A program made the translations under genes and the position numbers. Source: Paulinella micropora (Eukaryota; Cercozoa; Imbricatea; Euglyphida). Taken from it: 64,000 bases of DNA. Of the stretch, positions 50,638 through 59,537 are shown in pieces (position 1 is the first letter of the stretch; the number at the start of each line of letters is the position of its first letter). The stretch spans positions 759,198-823,197 of the forward strand of contig BJOX01000136.1 in the NCBI GenBank assembly GCA_009731375.1, written 5' to 3'. The notes beneath the pieces were generated by a model that saw only the letters and a program-made list of their open reading frames with translations, had not been told where the DNA came from and did no database searches.

Positions 50638-51125
50638 ATGACTGACCTGAACACCAAACAGGACTACTTAAATGAAATTGAAAAATGGAACCTTGACAGC
50701 GAAATAAAAAAGCCAACAATTAAATGGACTAAGCCCGACATTGTTTCTTTCTACGAGCAATACAAGCCAAGGGACGACAATGTGAAAGTAGTTATTCCAT
50801 TGGAGGCTACTAGCAAAAATTATAATGGAGGAACCAAGCACACCATTTACGGCGACTGATTTAAAAGAGACCAGTATCACTGAAATCAAGGCAAATGTGA
50901 GCGAAGCGTCACAACGTGGCGAAGCCACTTGTGTAGGTGAAGAGATAGCGAATGCTACATGTAAAGAAAGAAGACCAGCAAAATGAAACCGATATTTTTT
51001 TCAATATGGTAAGTATAAAAAAAATGAAAATTGAAGATGTTGCTAAGATTGATAAACCATACCTTGAATATTTAATTCAACAACCTTATTTTAATAATAA
51101 AGATGCGGTAAAAAAATATCTGTGA
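50638..51125 (+). pseudogene. GKYK-domain protein, copy 2, frameshifted
   Basis: Starts MTDLNTKQDYLNEIEKWNLD. A shift near 50,831 leads to PFTATDLKETSITEIKANVS, SQRGEATC (an embedded palindromic element) and CKERRPAK. Further shifts lead to YGKYK and KIEDVAKIDKPYLEYLIQQP with KKYL, as in copy 1. The shared C-terminal domain suggests duplication or recombination between neighbours. Confidence 0.55.
50892..50934 (+). repeat. Palindromic element PE, copy inside a reading frame
   Basis: GTCACAACGTGGCGAAGCCA + CTTGTG, with hairpin GTGGC-GAA-GCCAC. In frame it encodes SQRGEATC. The upstream hairpin half is degenerate in this copy. Confidence 0.8.
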
Positions 51126-51232
51126 TATTTTATTCACCCGCTACGCGGTTTCATAAAACATCGTTTTTTTCTTTCAATTTTTCACTTTACATTTCACGAT
51201 GCTTGTTGAAAACGTAGTCTGAAACAAATATC
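51124..51232. repeat. Dual-hairpin intergenic module 2
   Basis: Left arm identical to module 1 for 40 bases. Right arm CGATGCTTGTTGAAAACG + TAGTCTGAAACAAATATC. Lies between convergent genes and overlaps both stop codons. Confidence 0.85.
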
Positions 51233-52473
51233 TATTGATCCTCAATAAAATTAGCGATAACATTGACATTTGAACCATTATTGGCAGTTCCAACGGATTT
51301 CTGTGTAAAAGTCCATACATCATTAGGAGTCAAATATATATCATAGTTTCTAAGATTTATTTGTTGAGTTGATTGAGAATTTACGTAAAGTTTAAAAATT
51401 GTTGTTCCTTTGGCAACGGCGCTTGACTTTGTATCAGTATCTACAATTGAATACTTAGAATCAACATCTGCAAAACCTGCTCCAGTTAGTGTTCCATTTA
51501 ATACCATTTTTACTACACACGACTTACTATCTTCATTTGTAATACTTATCAAAGTCGGATAAACATTTGAATAATTTGTTAAATTAGCACCGCCAGCATC
51601 AAATACCGCTTTGTTTCTTATACTAATAATAGAACTTTCAGTGGTGTTTGCTGCTTTACTTCCTTCCACTTCGTTTGTTATACTTGTGTTTATCGTATTA
51701 GTTCCCTCAATGAATAAACTGGCACTCGCTGTTTTAAGAGTTTGTATTCCAGTCTTTGCATCATTTCTCATTACTGCAGTAAAAGGTAAGGTCGTATTTC
51801 GCAGGCTTACACCATTATTAGCTTTCGCATACTCAATCATATGAACTAATTGAAATAATCCTGTTATGGGATTTTCAATATAAAACTTAATAGCACCAAA
51901 CCCAAGATACTGAAATTGAATTTGAAATACATTTCCTTTGCTCCAGTCTAAGTTTGGCATAGCATAATTTCCATCGCAAGGGTCGTCCCAGTCTTCCTGG
52001 TCAATATAAACTGCGGCACCTCCTTTACAATGTGCGATATTCATTCCTGCTTGACTTTTGTAAAAATAAAATCCATCAACGAGATCATTTCCTATTCCAA
52101 TATATGAATAGTAATCTTTTGTATCATCCGTTGTCCATAGAGCAGTAAAGCGGGCTAGGACACCCATTCCAGTTCTATATTTTATTCTCCTTTTACTTAC
52201 CAGTCTAGCATCTGCCGTAGCATCAGCAGTTGTTTTCAATTCAGCCATATTATTCAAAAATGACACAGACGATTTTGTTTCTGTTTTTGTCCATATCCTA
52301 GTATTAATTGTATATGGAAAGATTTCTTGTAATACTGGTGTTAATTGACCTACTACTGCTTCGCCAAAAGCGGTTTTTGAATAATTTGTTTCAATATTAC
52401 CATCATATCCAACACTGACATTTATAAATTCTCCGTCTGGATTTTGTGCGATTAAGTTTCTCTGGTGGGACAT
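51232..52473 (-). CDS. Beta-rich virion-like protein, 413 aa, intact
   Basis: Starts MSHQRNLIAQNPDGEFINVS. Segments such as GIGNDLVDGFYFYKSQAGMN, FKIKFQ-like strands (VFQIQFQYLGFGAIKFYIEN) and PITGLFQLVHMIEY suggest a jelly-roll or ConA-like fold; the C-terminal third has repeated Asn/Thr-rich strands. Proteins of this look occur in algal virus particles and in PLVs, where they may be surface or attachment proteins (inference). The ATG is preceded by TTATATATAAGAG, a candidate promoter box. One of the few genes here without any break. Confidence 0.6.
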   Translation of the reverse strand: MSHQRNLIAQNPDGEFINVSVGYDGNIETNYSKTAFGEAVVGQLTPVLQEIFPYTINTRIWTKTETKSSVSFLNNMAELKTTADATADARLVSKRRIKYRTGMGVLARFTALWTTDDTKDYYSYIGIGNDLVDGFYFYKSQAGMNIAHCKGGAAVYIDQEDWDDPCDGNYAMPNLDWSKGNVFQIQFQYLGFGAIKFYIENPITGLFQLVHMIEYAKANNGVSLRNTTLPFTAVMRNDAKTGIQTLKTASASLFIEGTNTINTSITNEVEGSKAANTTESSIISIRNKAVFDAGGANLTNYSNVYPTLISITNEDSKSCVVKMVLNGTLTGAGFADVDSKYSIVDTDTKSSAVAKGTTIFKLYVNSQSTQQINLRNYDIYLTPNDVWTFTQKSVGTANNGSNVNVIANFIEDQ

Positions 52474-52549
52474 CTCTTATATATAACAAAAAAATATTAT
52501 TTGATCTATTAATTTTTTTTTAGAATTGTGTGATATTTTAGAATTGCGT

Positions 52550-52700
52550 GATATTTTAGAATTGCGCTTTGTGCTATCGCACTACCGCTTATTCTAAAAC
52601 ATCGTTTTTTAATTTATTGTTTTAAAATAAAACGGTTTTCGATGTTTATGAGCGAGCGAAAATGTGAGCGTAGTGAATGAAAGCGATGCTCATAAATATC
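52550..52700. repeat. Dual-hairpin intergenic module 3
   Basis: Left arm GATATTTTAGAATTGCGC...ATTCTAAAACATCG; right arm CGATGTTTATGAGCGAGC...GCTCATAAATATC. The left arm is preceded by two extra ATATTTTAGAATTG starts (about 52,514 and 52,532). Confidence 0.85.
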
Positions 52701-52771
52701 AACTCATCAAAATTTCAACTCCTTTAACAAGCACACTACGTTGAAGAATGGCGAATGTGTAATGGTTAAGA

Positions 52772-54178
52772 TTAGTTATTTGTACCACTCGCATCATTAC
52801 CTGTAGTTGAAACGACTTCATATCGCCTCTCAGTGTCTAGGCTTAGACCGCTCACCTCATAGCCGTCGGTGTCCTTATCGCACAGCGGGCGGTTATTGTC
52901 CCAAGTATCTACATGGAACCAGTTGTAATGATAGACATCGCTGTTTAGTATAGCACTTCCCTTCAACTTATCCTTCAAATTCATATAGTCCTCGTTTTCC
53001 TTTGTGTCAATATCAAACTGCTGGAGACGAGAGCCGTCAAGGGTTGTATAGTATTTTAAAACCTTTACGCCAGATCTGTTGTCGTTATCAAAAGAAGTAT
53101 TAGCACTCTCAGTGAAATGAAAGGCGGAAGTATAAATACGACGAATTCTTTCACCCTGCGAGCGGTTCATCTTAATAACATAGTTCTGTTGGTTTGTTTG
53201 AAGACTTTGCTTCCAAGCGATAGGATACTCAATCTTAAATGGAAAGCCTTCACCTGCAATCTTTTGCTGGACACCAAGGATGACATTCGGGTCAGTCTCA
53301 ACAGCAAGGAACAGATTTAGGTTAGATACGATAGCACCAGCGGTAGTAGCGGTAGCACCAGTGGAAATAGAACTCACATCAGTGCCATAGAATGAAGAGC
53401 GGTTGGTTTCAGCCCACACACTCCGCAAATCCAAAATTTCATTAAATCCAATAGTCTTATCCAGTTCAAAAATAGTACCAAACAGCATACCCAAAGGAAA
53501 CGTAACATTAATAACAGGGGTGGCAGTATTATCAGCACCTCCTTCGAAATACTTAGCCTCCTCGAAAGGAACATTAACCAAACTATAATTTCCAGCAGTG
53601 CTATCAGCGAGAGCGGTATCATTATTACGGCGGGCATTAACAAGTGGTACTTTGTAATATCCTTGAACTGCAGCGGCCAATCCTGCAGTATTGCCTGCAG
53701 CAGTAATTGCCGCTCTTTCCGCTACGGTTCCAATTTCAACTTTTCCAGCATTACACTTTTGAAGCATAGCACCGCTACCCACACCAGCACCATGGTTTTG
53801 AAGTGCCATAAATTTTTCATATTTAATCTCGGGTTTCCAAATCATCTTAGTGTAATTACCCACATGTTGAAGATTACACAAGTACTGCCCGCTTCGGCTT
53901 CGCAATTCAATAGTTTTAATCATAGACAGACAATCCATATAAATACGATTGTAGCGGCCCGCACCACCCGCACCAGACGGAGTGTAAGTAAATCGCAACA
54001 CACTCCTCGCAAGGTTCAAAGGACGAGTAGGAATTTCAAAGGTGTTTTCCATACCACCAGCAGTAGTAAGTGCGACAGGTGGCGAGCCTTCACGAGTGGT
54101 AAGTTTAGTTCATTCACATTTACCAGTGAGCAGTTCCTTAGTCTGATGGACTAGTTCTCCTCCGTATTGGACAGGCAT
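52772..54178 (-). CDS. Major capsid protein (double jelly roll), TGA near the N-terminus
   Basis: Forms the pseudo-hexameric capsomers of PLV/virophage/Polinton-type particles. The open frame from Met at 54,052 (426 aa) has NTFEIPTRPLNLARSVLRF, IYMDCLSMIKTIELRSRSGQ, GERIRRIYTSAFHFTESANT, LKYYTTLDGSRLQQFDI and NWFHVDTWDNNRPLCD, the pattern I associate with PLV capsid proteins. Reading upstream in the same frame gives MPVQYGGELVHQTKELLTGK, then TGA at 54,110-54,112, then KLTTREGSPPVALTTAGG. This looks like the true N-terminus, so the start is taken at 54,178. The element may be expressing a shortened protein, or not expressing it. Confidence 0.75.
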
Positions 54179-54337
54179 TTTTTGTTTTGTTTTTAAAGTA
54201 GTGTAAATTAACTAATTCACCAGAATATATAATAGTATAGAAAAAAAAAACATAAAAAAATCAATTAATTAATTGATTTTTGCTATAACACAAAAACTAG
54301 TTTTTGTTTATAATTCTAAAATTACACTACCGCGATT

Positions 54338-55137
54338 TCAACAAATTGAAGAATGAATTAAATAACTAAAATAATCAGTTTCACGATAAACAAGTAATGT
54401 CATAACGACTCCCAAACCATTAAGATTAATCGCTTGGTCATTTTCGTCAGTCAAGTAAAACCTAAACACATTGTTTGAATTAGCGGACAATGTTTTACCA
54501 TACTCAGACCCGCTTCCATCATAGATAACAGACCCAAAAGGAATTTCGTTGGCAGTGTATATTTCTTGAAGCACATGATTATCACCTTCATTCACCAAAT
54601 CAGATTGAAGATACAGAGTTTTTTCACCAGTAAAATAATTACATTTGGCGATTTAATAGAATCGTTAGCGAAGAAATATGTTGAATTTCTATCAAAACCC
54701 ATTACCTCGTGAATACGGGTATCAACATCAAATATAAACCGCGGTTGAATACCTCCGTTATTTGAAATACTGAATGTTAATTTGCCATCCTCCGCTTCTG
54801 TGTTTGTATTGTTGCTTGAGACAACATAAGTATAGTCATTCGGACTTTCTGTCGTCAATATCTCAGATAACTTATTTTTTAAATTGTTCATTGTGTAGTT
54901 TCCCTCAGGTATCGTAATTAAAGCCTCATACCCGTCTTCGGATAATGTAAAAGTATTATATGGTGAAGCCACAGAGTAATACGATTTCGGCACATAAATA
55001 TGAAGAATTTTACAATGTGTGGGATTGTCTAGCCCCTTCATATTTCCTTCGTGTGTAAAGTCGCTGTCTGTTCCAGTTATTCTATTTTTACTATTTATGT
55101 AATAGATACCCGAACTTCTTCCTCCCTTGTAATCCAT
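54338..55137 (-). pseudogene. Penton-like minor capsid protein, one frameshift
   Basis: The vertex protein of PLV/virophage particles. Part 1 (55,137 to about 54,635) starts MDYKGGRSSGIYYINSKNR and contains VPKSYYSVASPYNTFTLSED, ALITIPEGNYTMNNLKNKLS and VMGFDRNSTYFF. After a shift near 54,630 the other frame has TGEKTLYLQSDLVNEGDNH, VLQEIYTANEIPFGSVIYDG and NVFRFYLTDENDQAINLNGL to 54,338. Together this is about 265 residues, the usual size. It lies upstream of the capsid gene, as in related elements. Confidence 0.7.
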
Positions 55138-55149
55138 TGTTATATTATA

Positions 55150-55295
55150 GATAGTTTAGAATTGCGCTTCGTGCTTTCGCACTCTCACTTATTCTAAACC
55201 ATCGTTTTTTTATTTGGGAAAAAATTAATCGGTTTTCGATGGTTATCAACAAACGAGAATGAGTGAAACGAATGAGAGTGTAGTTGATAACTATC
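55150..55295. repeat. Dual-hairpin intergenic module 4
   Basis: Outer box GATAGTTTAGAATTGCGC...ATTCTAAACCATCG and CGATGGTTATCAAC...GTTGATAACTATC. Both arms changed together (AAACATCG to AACCATCG with CGATGGTT), so the inner complementarity is kept. Confidence 0.85.
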
Positions 55296-55297
55296 TT

Positions 55298-56078
55298 TTA
55301 TGAAAAGGTGTCAAAGCCGTAGCCATTTTGTGCTTTTAACTTTTCTGCTTCGTCTTCTTTTAGGTCTGTGAAACCGCTGGCGAATTTAAACCTTACACCT
55401 TTTGAACGAAGGAGAAGAAACCGCATAGCAAACCATCCACACGTGTCGCTCGTATCGCTCTGCTCTTTTACTTTCATAAGCAGGTATGAGCTTGGATGGC
55501 TTTTATCTATCAGCCGTTTCATTTGTTGTTGAAAGTCTTCAGTTGGCTCGTAAAGTGCTAAAGGGTCATACACTTCCACGGACCTATCTTTATCTAAATC
55601 TATATAAACCGCCATCCAATGTGCTCCGGGTTGCGAACTTTTTTGGGTATTCATAATAAATCCGTATCGCTTTCTGCTTCCGGCTTCAACTTGTACTGAT
55701 TTCATCACTGGCTATCGCTCCGAGATACCATCCATATTTTTTCATTATGTCGTCTATTTCATTAGTCATTAGTCCACGACCCTCGCCCTGCTGTTGCCCG
55801 TCTGTCTGTGGTTGCTCTGGCTGTGGCTCCTCTGGCTGTCGCTCCTCTGGCTGTGGCTCCTCTGGCTGTGGCTCCTCTGGCTGTGGCTCCGCAAAACTTA
55901 TGCTCGGGGGTGGTGCTACATCTGTTGGTTGTGTCTCCGCTGGTTGTGGATTTGTCATTTCAAATATAAGTTGTTTAGCATCTGTTGAAGTTTCAAAAAG
56001 TGGTTGGTCTATTGGTGATAGAGTGCTATTTACAGGAGTTTTGTTTTTCTTCATTCTTTTTGCTTTTATTTTTAGCAA
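55298..56078 (-). pseudogene. Adenain-type cysteine protease with Pro-Glu leader, one frameshift
   Basis: Capsid maturation protease (C5/Ulp1 type) of Polinton-like viruses. The catalytic part (55,298-55,708) has YGFIMNTQKSSQPGAHWMAV with catalytic His, VEVYDPLALYE with Asp, and KEQSDTSDTCGWFAMRFLLL with Gln and nucleophile Cys. The leader frame (55,686-56,078) has a PQPEE repeat and MTNEIDDIMKKYGWYLGAIA, which belongs in front of the catalytic part. One extra base near 55,690 separates the frames. The leader overlaps the previous gene by 53 bases. Confidence 0.75.
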
Positions 56079-57030
56079 CCATTTTTGTTGTAAATTGTTC
56101 TAGTTTATTCCATCCATCTTCTGCAGATGATATGTTTTTAGTGATTTTTTGTGTGTATAACCATCTCTTTAAACTAGTGGCGTAGCCGTTTGAACCTTTG
56201 TTTTTTAATGTAGGGATATTAATGCCTGCTTTTTGAAGGTGGTTTATTATTATATGATTTTTCATTTTTTTAGTATTACGCCGATTTAATCTCGTTTTCT
56301 CAGAGAACATTTCATCAACAATTCTTCGTCTCTTTTCTTCTTCCAAATCTTTTGCTTGTTTATTTACTTTGTCCGTTATATCAGTTATTTTTGGGGAAGA
56401 TGTAGTTGCTGTTTTCTTTGGTTTATTTATCGTTGAAGGGGGATTTGGTTTCGCTATAATCGGCGGTGCAGCTTGTGCTGTCAATAACCCCTGTCTATGT
56501 ATTCGTTCAGCATTTAGTTCTTGAATAAGTCGTTGTTCCTTCTTCTGTTCCCAATCCTTTTCTTCTTGTCTTTCCTTAATCTCCGCCAGTTCTCTTGTAT
56601 GTTCCCTATCCATTATATCTTGTCTTTCCTTAGCATCGGCTATGTCTTTTCTTTCTTGCCTCTTCTCCTCGTCTAAATCCTCCCGTGCCTTTCTTTCTTT
56701 TTTCTCTATGGTTTCAATACCTTCATACTTTTCCTTTCTGAGTTTGTCTAAGTGGTCTTGAATTGCTGTTCTCGTATTCTGTTCAATCTCTGACAGGCTC
56801 TGGACTTTTCTTAAGTCTTCCTTCTTTGTTTTTTTCTTTGCTTTTGGTCTGCTCAAGTATTTCATAAAAAGTTTAACAATTTGAAGTGTGCTCATATCAT
56901 TTGTTTTCTTACCGAAATTAAGATAATATTTTTTACCCTTCTGGATAATGTAAGGCCTCCCGCTTTTATTTCTATAAACCCGCGGTGGACGGACTTTTGC
57001 TCTTTTCACATTTTTAGTCTTAGCGACCAT
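56026..57030 (-). CDS. 334-aa basic coiled-coil protein, intact
   Basis: Basic N-terminus (MVAKTKNVKRAKVRPPRVYR, NKSGRPYIIQKGKKYYLNFG), a long Lys/Glu coiled coil (about residues 75-185), a Pro-rich link (AAPPIIAKPNPPSTINKPKK), a second coil and a C-terminal globular part NGYATSLKRWLYTQKITKN. I recognise the general type from PLV gene blocks but not its function; a virion core or scaffold role is possible. ATTTTTTTTTTTATATACA precedes the ATG. Confidence 0.6.
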   Translation of the reverse strand: MVAKTKNVKRAKVRPPRVYRNKSGRPYIIQKGKKYYLNFGKKTNDMSTLQIVKLFMKYLSRPKAKKKTKKEDLRKVQSLSEIEQNTRTAIQDHLDKLRKEKYEGIETIEKKERKAREDLDEEKRQERKDIADAKERQDIMDREHTRELAEIKERQEEKDWEQKKEQRLIQELNAERIHRQGLLTAQAAPPIIAKPNPPSTINKPKKTATTSSPKITDITDKVNKQAKDLEEEKRRRIVDEMFSEKTRLNRRNTKKMKNHIIINHLQKAGINIPTLKNKGSNGYATSLKRWLYTQKITKNISSAEDGWNKLEQFTTKMVAKNKSKKNEEKQNSCK

Positions 57031-57063
57031 TGTATATAAAAAAAAAAATATTTCCTCATAATT

Positions 57064-57110
57064 TCACAAATCCCTAAGGGATGTTGTGACGGGACGAAGT
57101 CCCTCACAAA
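57064..57110 (-). repeat. Palindromic element PE, intergenic copy
   Basis: On the minus strand: TTTGTGAGGGACTTCGTCCC + GTCACAACATCCCTTAGGGAT + TTGTGA. Hairpins GGGAC-TTC-GTCCC and ATCCC-TTA-GGGAT. The stems differ from the 57,604 copy by paired changes. Confidence 0.85.
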
Positions 57111-57124
57111 CAAAATATCATTAT

Positions 57125-57457
57125 TTAAAATTTTAGTGCCCCGCATCCTCTCTGCTTTTTCTTGCCATATCCGAGTTTTGAAGCGGTGGCTTGGACAGAC
57201 CCAGCATAAGGCACTCCAATACTGCTTAAGGCTCCCGCAGTTCTAGAAATTACTTTGTTATCACGAAGGAATTTATTAACAGCCAAGGCCGTTTTCCCCA
57301 CTTTTTGCCAGTTAATTTTACCGCCAGCCTGTCCCTTGCCTCCTTGCTTCTTCTTACGACCAGTTTTCTTTTTGCCTCCAGCCATATTTGTGCTTGAGTT
57401 AATTGTTCGTTTACCGATTGTTGAAATGACTTCAACACGAGTTGTTTTCACTACCAT
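57125..57457 (-). CDS. Small basic core-like protein, 110 aa
   Basis: Contains MAGGKKKTGRKKKQGGKGQA, KINWQKVGKTALAVNKFLRD and AGSVQATASKLGYGKKKQRG, ending GCGALKF. Strongly basic at both ends with a short amphipathic middle, like adenovirus-type core or membrane-active capsid peptides (inference). The internal Met at about 57,385 is an alternative start. Confidence 0.55.
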   Translation of the reverse strand: MVVKTTRVEVISTIGKRTINSSTNMAGGKKKTGRKKKQGGKGQAGGKINWQKVGKTALAVNKFLRDNKVISRTAGALSSIGVPYAGSVQATASKLGYGKKKQRGCGALKF

Positions 57458-57461
57458 TATA

Positions 57462-58336
57462 CTATGAAAAAAAATATTTAAAAATCAAATAATTATTTAG
57501 ACGAAAATTAAAGTTTTTGCGAAGTTCATCAACACTTGAAACATAAAGAAAATTAAATTTCTCCTTTGTTGCTTCGTGATACTTTTGAAGAAAATAATCA
57601 AAGTCACAAGTGGCTTCGCCACGTTGCGACGGGTCGTAGACCCTCGCAAAAGATAGTTTATACACGAGTTCCATTTTGTCCTGAGACTGGCCTGGAAAGA
57701 TTAACAAATAATCTAACTGCTTAACGGCTTCTGGCCGTAGGTCATTCAAATACTGACTAGACATAATCACCTTACTTTTATAGTGTCTGTTCTTTTTCAA
57801 CAAATCGCTTACGGACTTATCTCTTAATCCGCTCCCTAAATCGTCCAAAACAAAAACAACCTCTTGTGAAATATACTTACTTGGTCTCTCTTTCTTCTCA
57901 CCTCCTTCTTTTTTCTTTTCCTTTCCGAAATAAAGAAATTGTGGTTTCTCTATTTCCTCTTTGTCCTGTTTTACTTCTCCTTCGTGTTGCTCGTCCTGTC
58001 TGTTCAGTTTGTCTAACTCATAATCAATGACATTAACCCCGTCTGATTTGAGAAAGGTATAAATTGCCATCGGTTTTCCCCTGTTCTTAAAGTGCTTAAC
58101 GATTGCTTTATAAATATAGTCCTTGTGAATTGTTGAAGCAATAATGACAATACGGGTTTTTCTGTCGTTTTTCCGCTCTTCTTACGGGCTAGCAGAAATA
58201 TATTAGGATACGGCTCGTTGAATAATTTATAACCTTTTGCTTTTCTGTTTCCATCACCCTCTTGTTTTACTGGCTTCACCTTAATGCTATTAATCTTTTC
58301 CATGCTACGACCTTCGGTCTCCGCTTGCTTCGCCAC
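57462..58336 (-). pseudogene. Genome-packaging ATPase (FtsK/HerA-like), one frameshift
   Basis: Pumps the viral genome into the capsid. The N-terminal frame (58,013-58,336) ends its valid part with PNIFLLARKKSGKTT, the Walker A loop. The other frame then gives RIVIIASTIHKDYIYKAIVK and MAIYTFLKSDGVNVIDYELD, Walker B VVFVLDDLGSGLRD, and KVIMSSQYLNDLRPEAVKQL (sensor-like). The shift is near 58,160, just after Walker A. A PE palindrome lies in frame at 57,604-57,650 (DPSQRGEATCDFDYF). Confidence 0.75.
57604..57650 (-). repeat. Palindromic element PE, copy inside the ATPase gene
   Basis: On the minus strand: TTTTGCGAGGGTCTACGACC + CGTCGCAACGTGGCGAAGCCA + CTTGTGA. Hairpins GGGTC-TAC-GACCC and GTGGC-GAA-GCCAC. 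It is fully in frame and encodes YDPSQRGEATC. Confidence 0.85.
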
Positions 58337-58381
58337 TTCGTACTTGTGTGGTTCAATATATATTTTACCTTATTTTTTACT

Positions 58382-58788
58382 TTAATGGTTGTCGATGTTT
58401 GTTGAAGACGTAGTCTGAAACAAATATGATCCTAAAAACTCCAAGCACACAACAATTCTTCCCGCTAAATTTCCTGTATCAATATTTCCGCTGTCAGTTT
58501 CAAGGACTTTAAATGTATATTGTCCGTCTGTCCATCCAACGACACCTAAATTATAACTAATTGGTTTGAAATGTTTGCTATATTACTATCAGCGAATGTG
58601 CCGATAATTCCAATTCTGTCCATATAAAGAATTCTGGTTTTGGTTTCCGTCTGGTCGTTCGTATAATGAATAAACTTAACATTCATTTTGGTCGGTGTGA
58701 ATGACATTTGAATATTTTTATTAAATGTTTTGCTTCCAACAAAATCATTGCTCAGAAAAATAATCTTTTGGTATTTATAGTCAGCCAT
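58382..58788 (-). pseudogene. Small structural-type protein, frameshifted
   Basis: Starts MADYKYQKIIFLSNDFVGSK and continues FTPTKMNVKFIHYTNDQTET, RILYMDRIGIIGTFADSNI. Near 58,560 the frame changes to LGVVGWTDGQYTFKVLETDS and LAGRIVVCLEF. The layout (two beta blocks, MNVKFI, final LEF) resembles small virion proteins of PLVs. The original stop was probably at CTA 58,432, just before half-module 5. Confidence 0.5.
58393..58426. repeat. Half of a dual-hairpin module (5)
   Basis: CGATGTTTGTTGAAGACG + TAGTCTGAAACAAATAT, almost identical to the right arm of module 2. No left partner arm is recognisable. Confidence 0.75.
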
Positions 58789-58790
58789 GA

Positions 58791-59043
58791 TTATATTACT
58801 GATGATAAACTTTTTAATAACAAAAATATTTTCGCGAACTGCCTGCGACTTTTACTCGCGGGTAAGCGAAAAAAGAATGAGAGTTGTGCTTATTGTATAA
58901 AGCAAGGAATAGAAACTAAATTTAAATGTGTGTATAAGCCTATGAGTGATTGGTGTGTTAGTTTTGATGAAGCCATTCCTTTAATTTGCTCAAATGATGC
59001 TATGTGGTATAAAACTCAAGTATATGAATGCTTTGATATTTGA
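58791..59043 (+). CDS. Cys-rich plus-strand ORF, no ATG
   Basis: The C-terminal part is coding-like: KKNESCAYCIKQGIETKFKC, then WCVSFDEAIPLICSNDAMWY and CFDI. Cys spacing C-x2-C-x10-C recalls the zinc-binding tails of DDE transposases, but the match is weak. No ATG lies in frame, so the 5' end may be lost or degraded. It is divergent to the preceding minus-strand gene. Confidence 0.35.
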
Positions 59044-59149
59044 GAATTTCACTTCGTGCTTCGCACTCTCGCTTATTCTCAAACATCGTTTTTATACTTT
59101 AATGGTGGACGATGTTTTACGAAGGCACGAAGTGCATGAGTAAAATATC
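59035..59149. repeat. Dual-hairpin intergenic module 6
   Basis: GATATTTGAGAATTTCAC...ATTCTCAAACATCG and CGATGTTTTACGAAGGCA...GAGTAAAATATC. Both flanking stop codons lie at its edges. Inner hairpin GTGC-TTC-GCAC. Confidence 0.85.
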
Positions 59150-59537
59150 ATTTCTTACTTGAAGATGGTGATGGAAGGCAAATTCCTATGAGTAAAGTCA
59201 AAATTCCGACATAAGTGTTAGCAACCTCACACAAAATTCCGACATAAGTGTTAGCAACCTCACAAGGTAAGTTCTTTTCAGATAGCCTCACGATACAAAG
59301 GGTTATAATGGCAATAATGATACCCATTTGAAATAAGTATTTAATAAGTCGGCTGTCGGTCGGTCTGTTTTTTATACAACAACAATTCCAGTTATCTTCC
59401 AATTCGTGCTCTACTTTTTTTTCCTCAGTCTTTAGTTCTACTTCAAGAACACGAGACTTTAATTCTGGAGTTAGTTCGCCATCCATATCCATAATAGGTG
59501 GAGGTCTGTGAAGTCTAGTTGTATTATTGTTTGACAT
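59148..59537 (-). CDS. Two-helix membrane protein, 129 aa
   Basis: N-terminal polar part (MSNNNTTRLHRPPPIMDMDG), CCC motif, first transmembrane helix YLFQMGIIIAIITLCIV, short loop, second helix TYVGILTLLIGICLPSPS. The ending L-P-S-P recalls a conserved small membrane protein of PLVs and algal viruses. A perfect 33-bp tandem duplication (59,200-59,265) doubles CEVANTYVGIL, lengthening the loop or helix by 11 residues. The start codon directly touches module 7. Confidence 0.65.
   Translation of the reverse strand: MSNNNTTRLHRPPPIMDMDGELTPELKSRVLEVELKTEEKKVEHELEDNWNCCCIKNRPTDSRLIKYLFQMGIIIAIITLCIVRLSEKNLPCEVANTYVGILCEVANTYVGILTLLIGICLPSPSSSKK

Noticed and set aside
53117-54154. Plus-strand frames opposite the capsid gene
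   Set aside because: The minus strand carries the capsid motifs; the plus frames are shadows.
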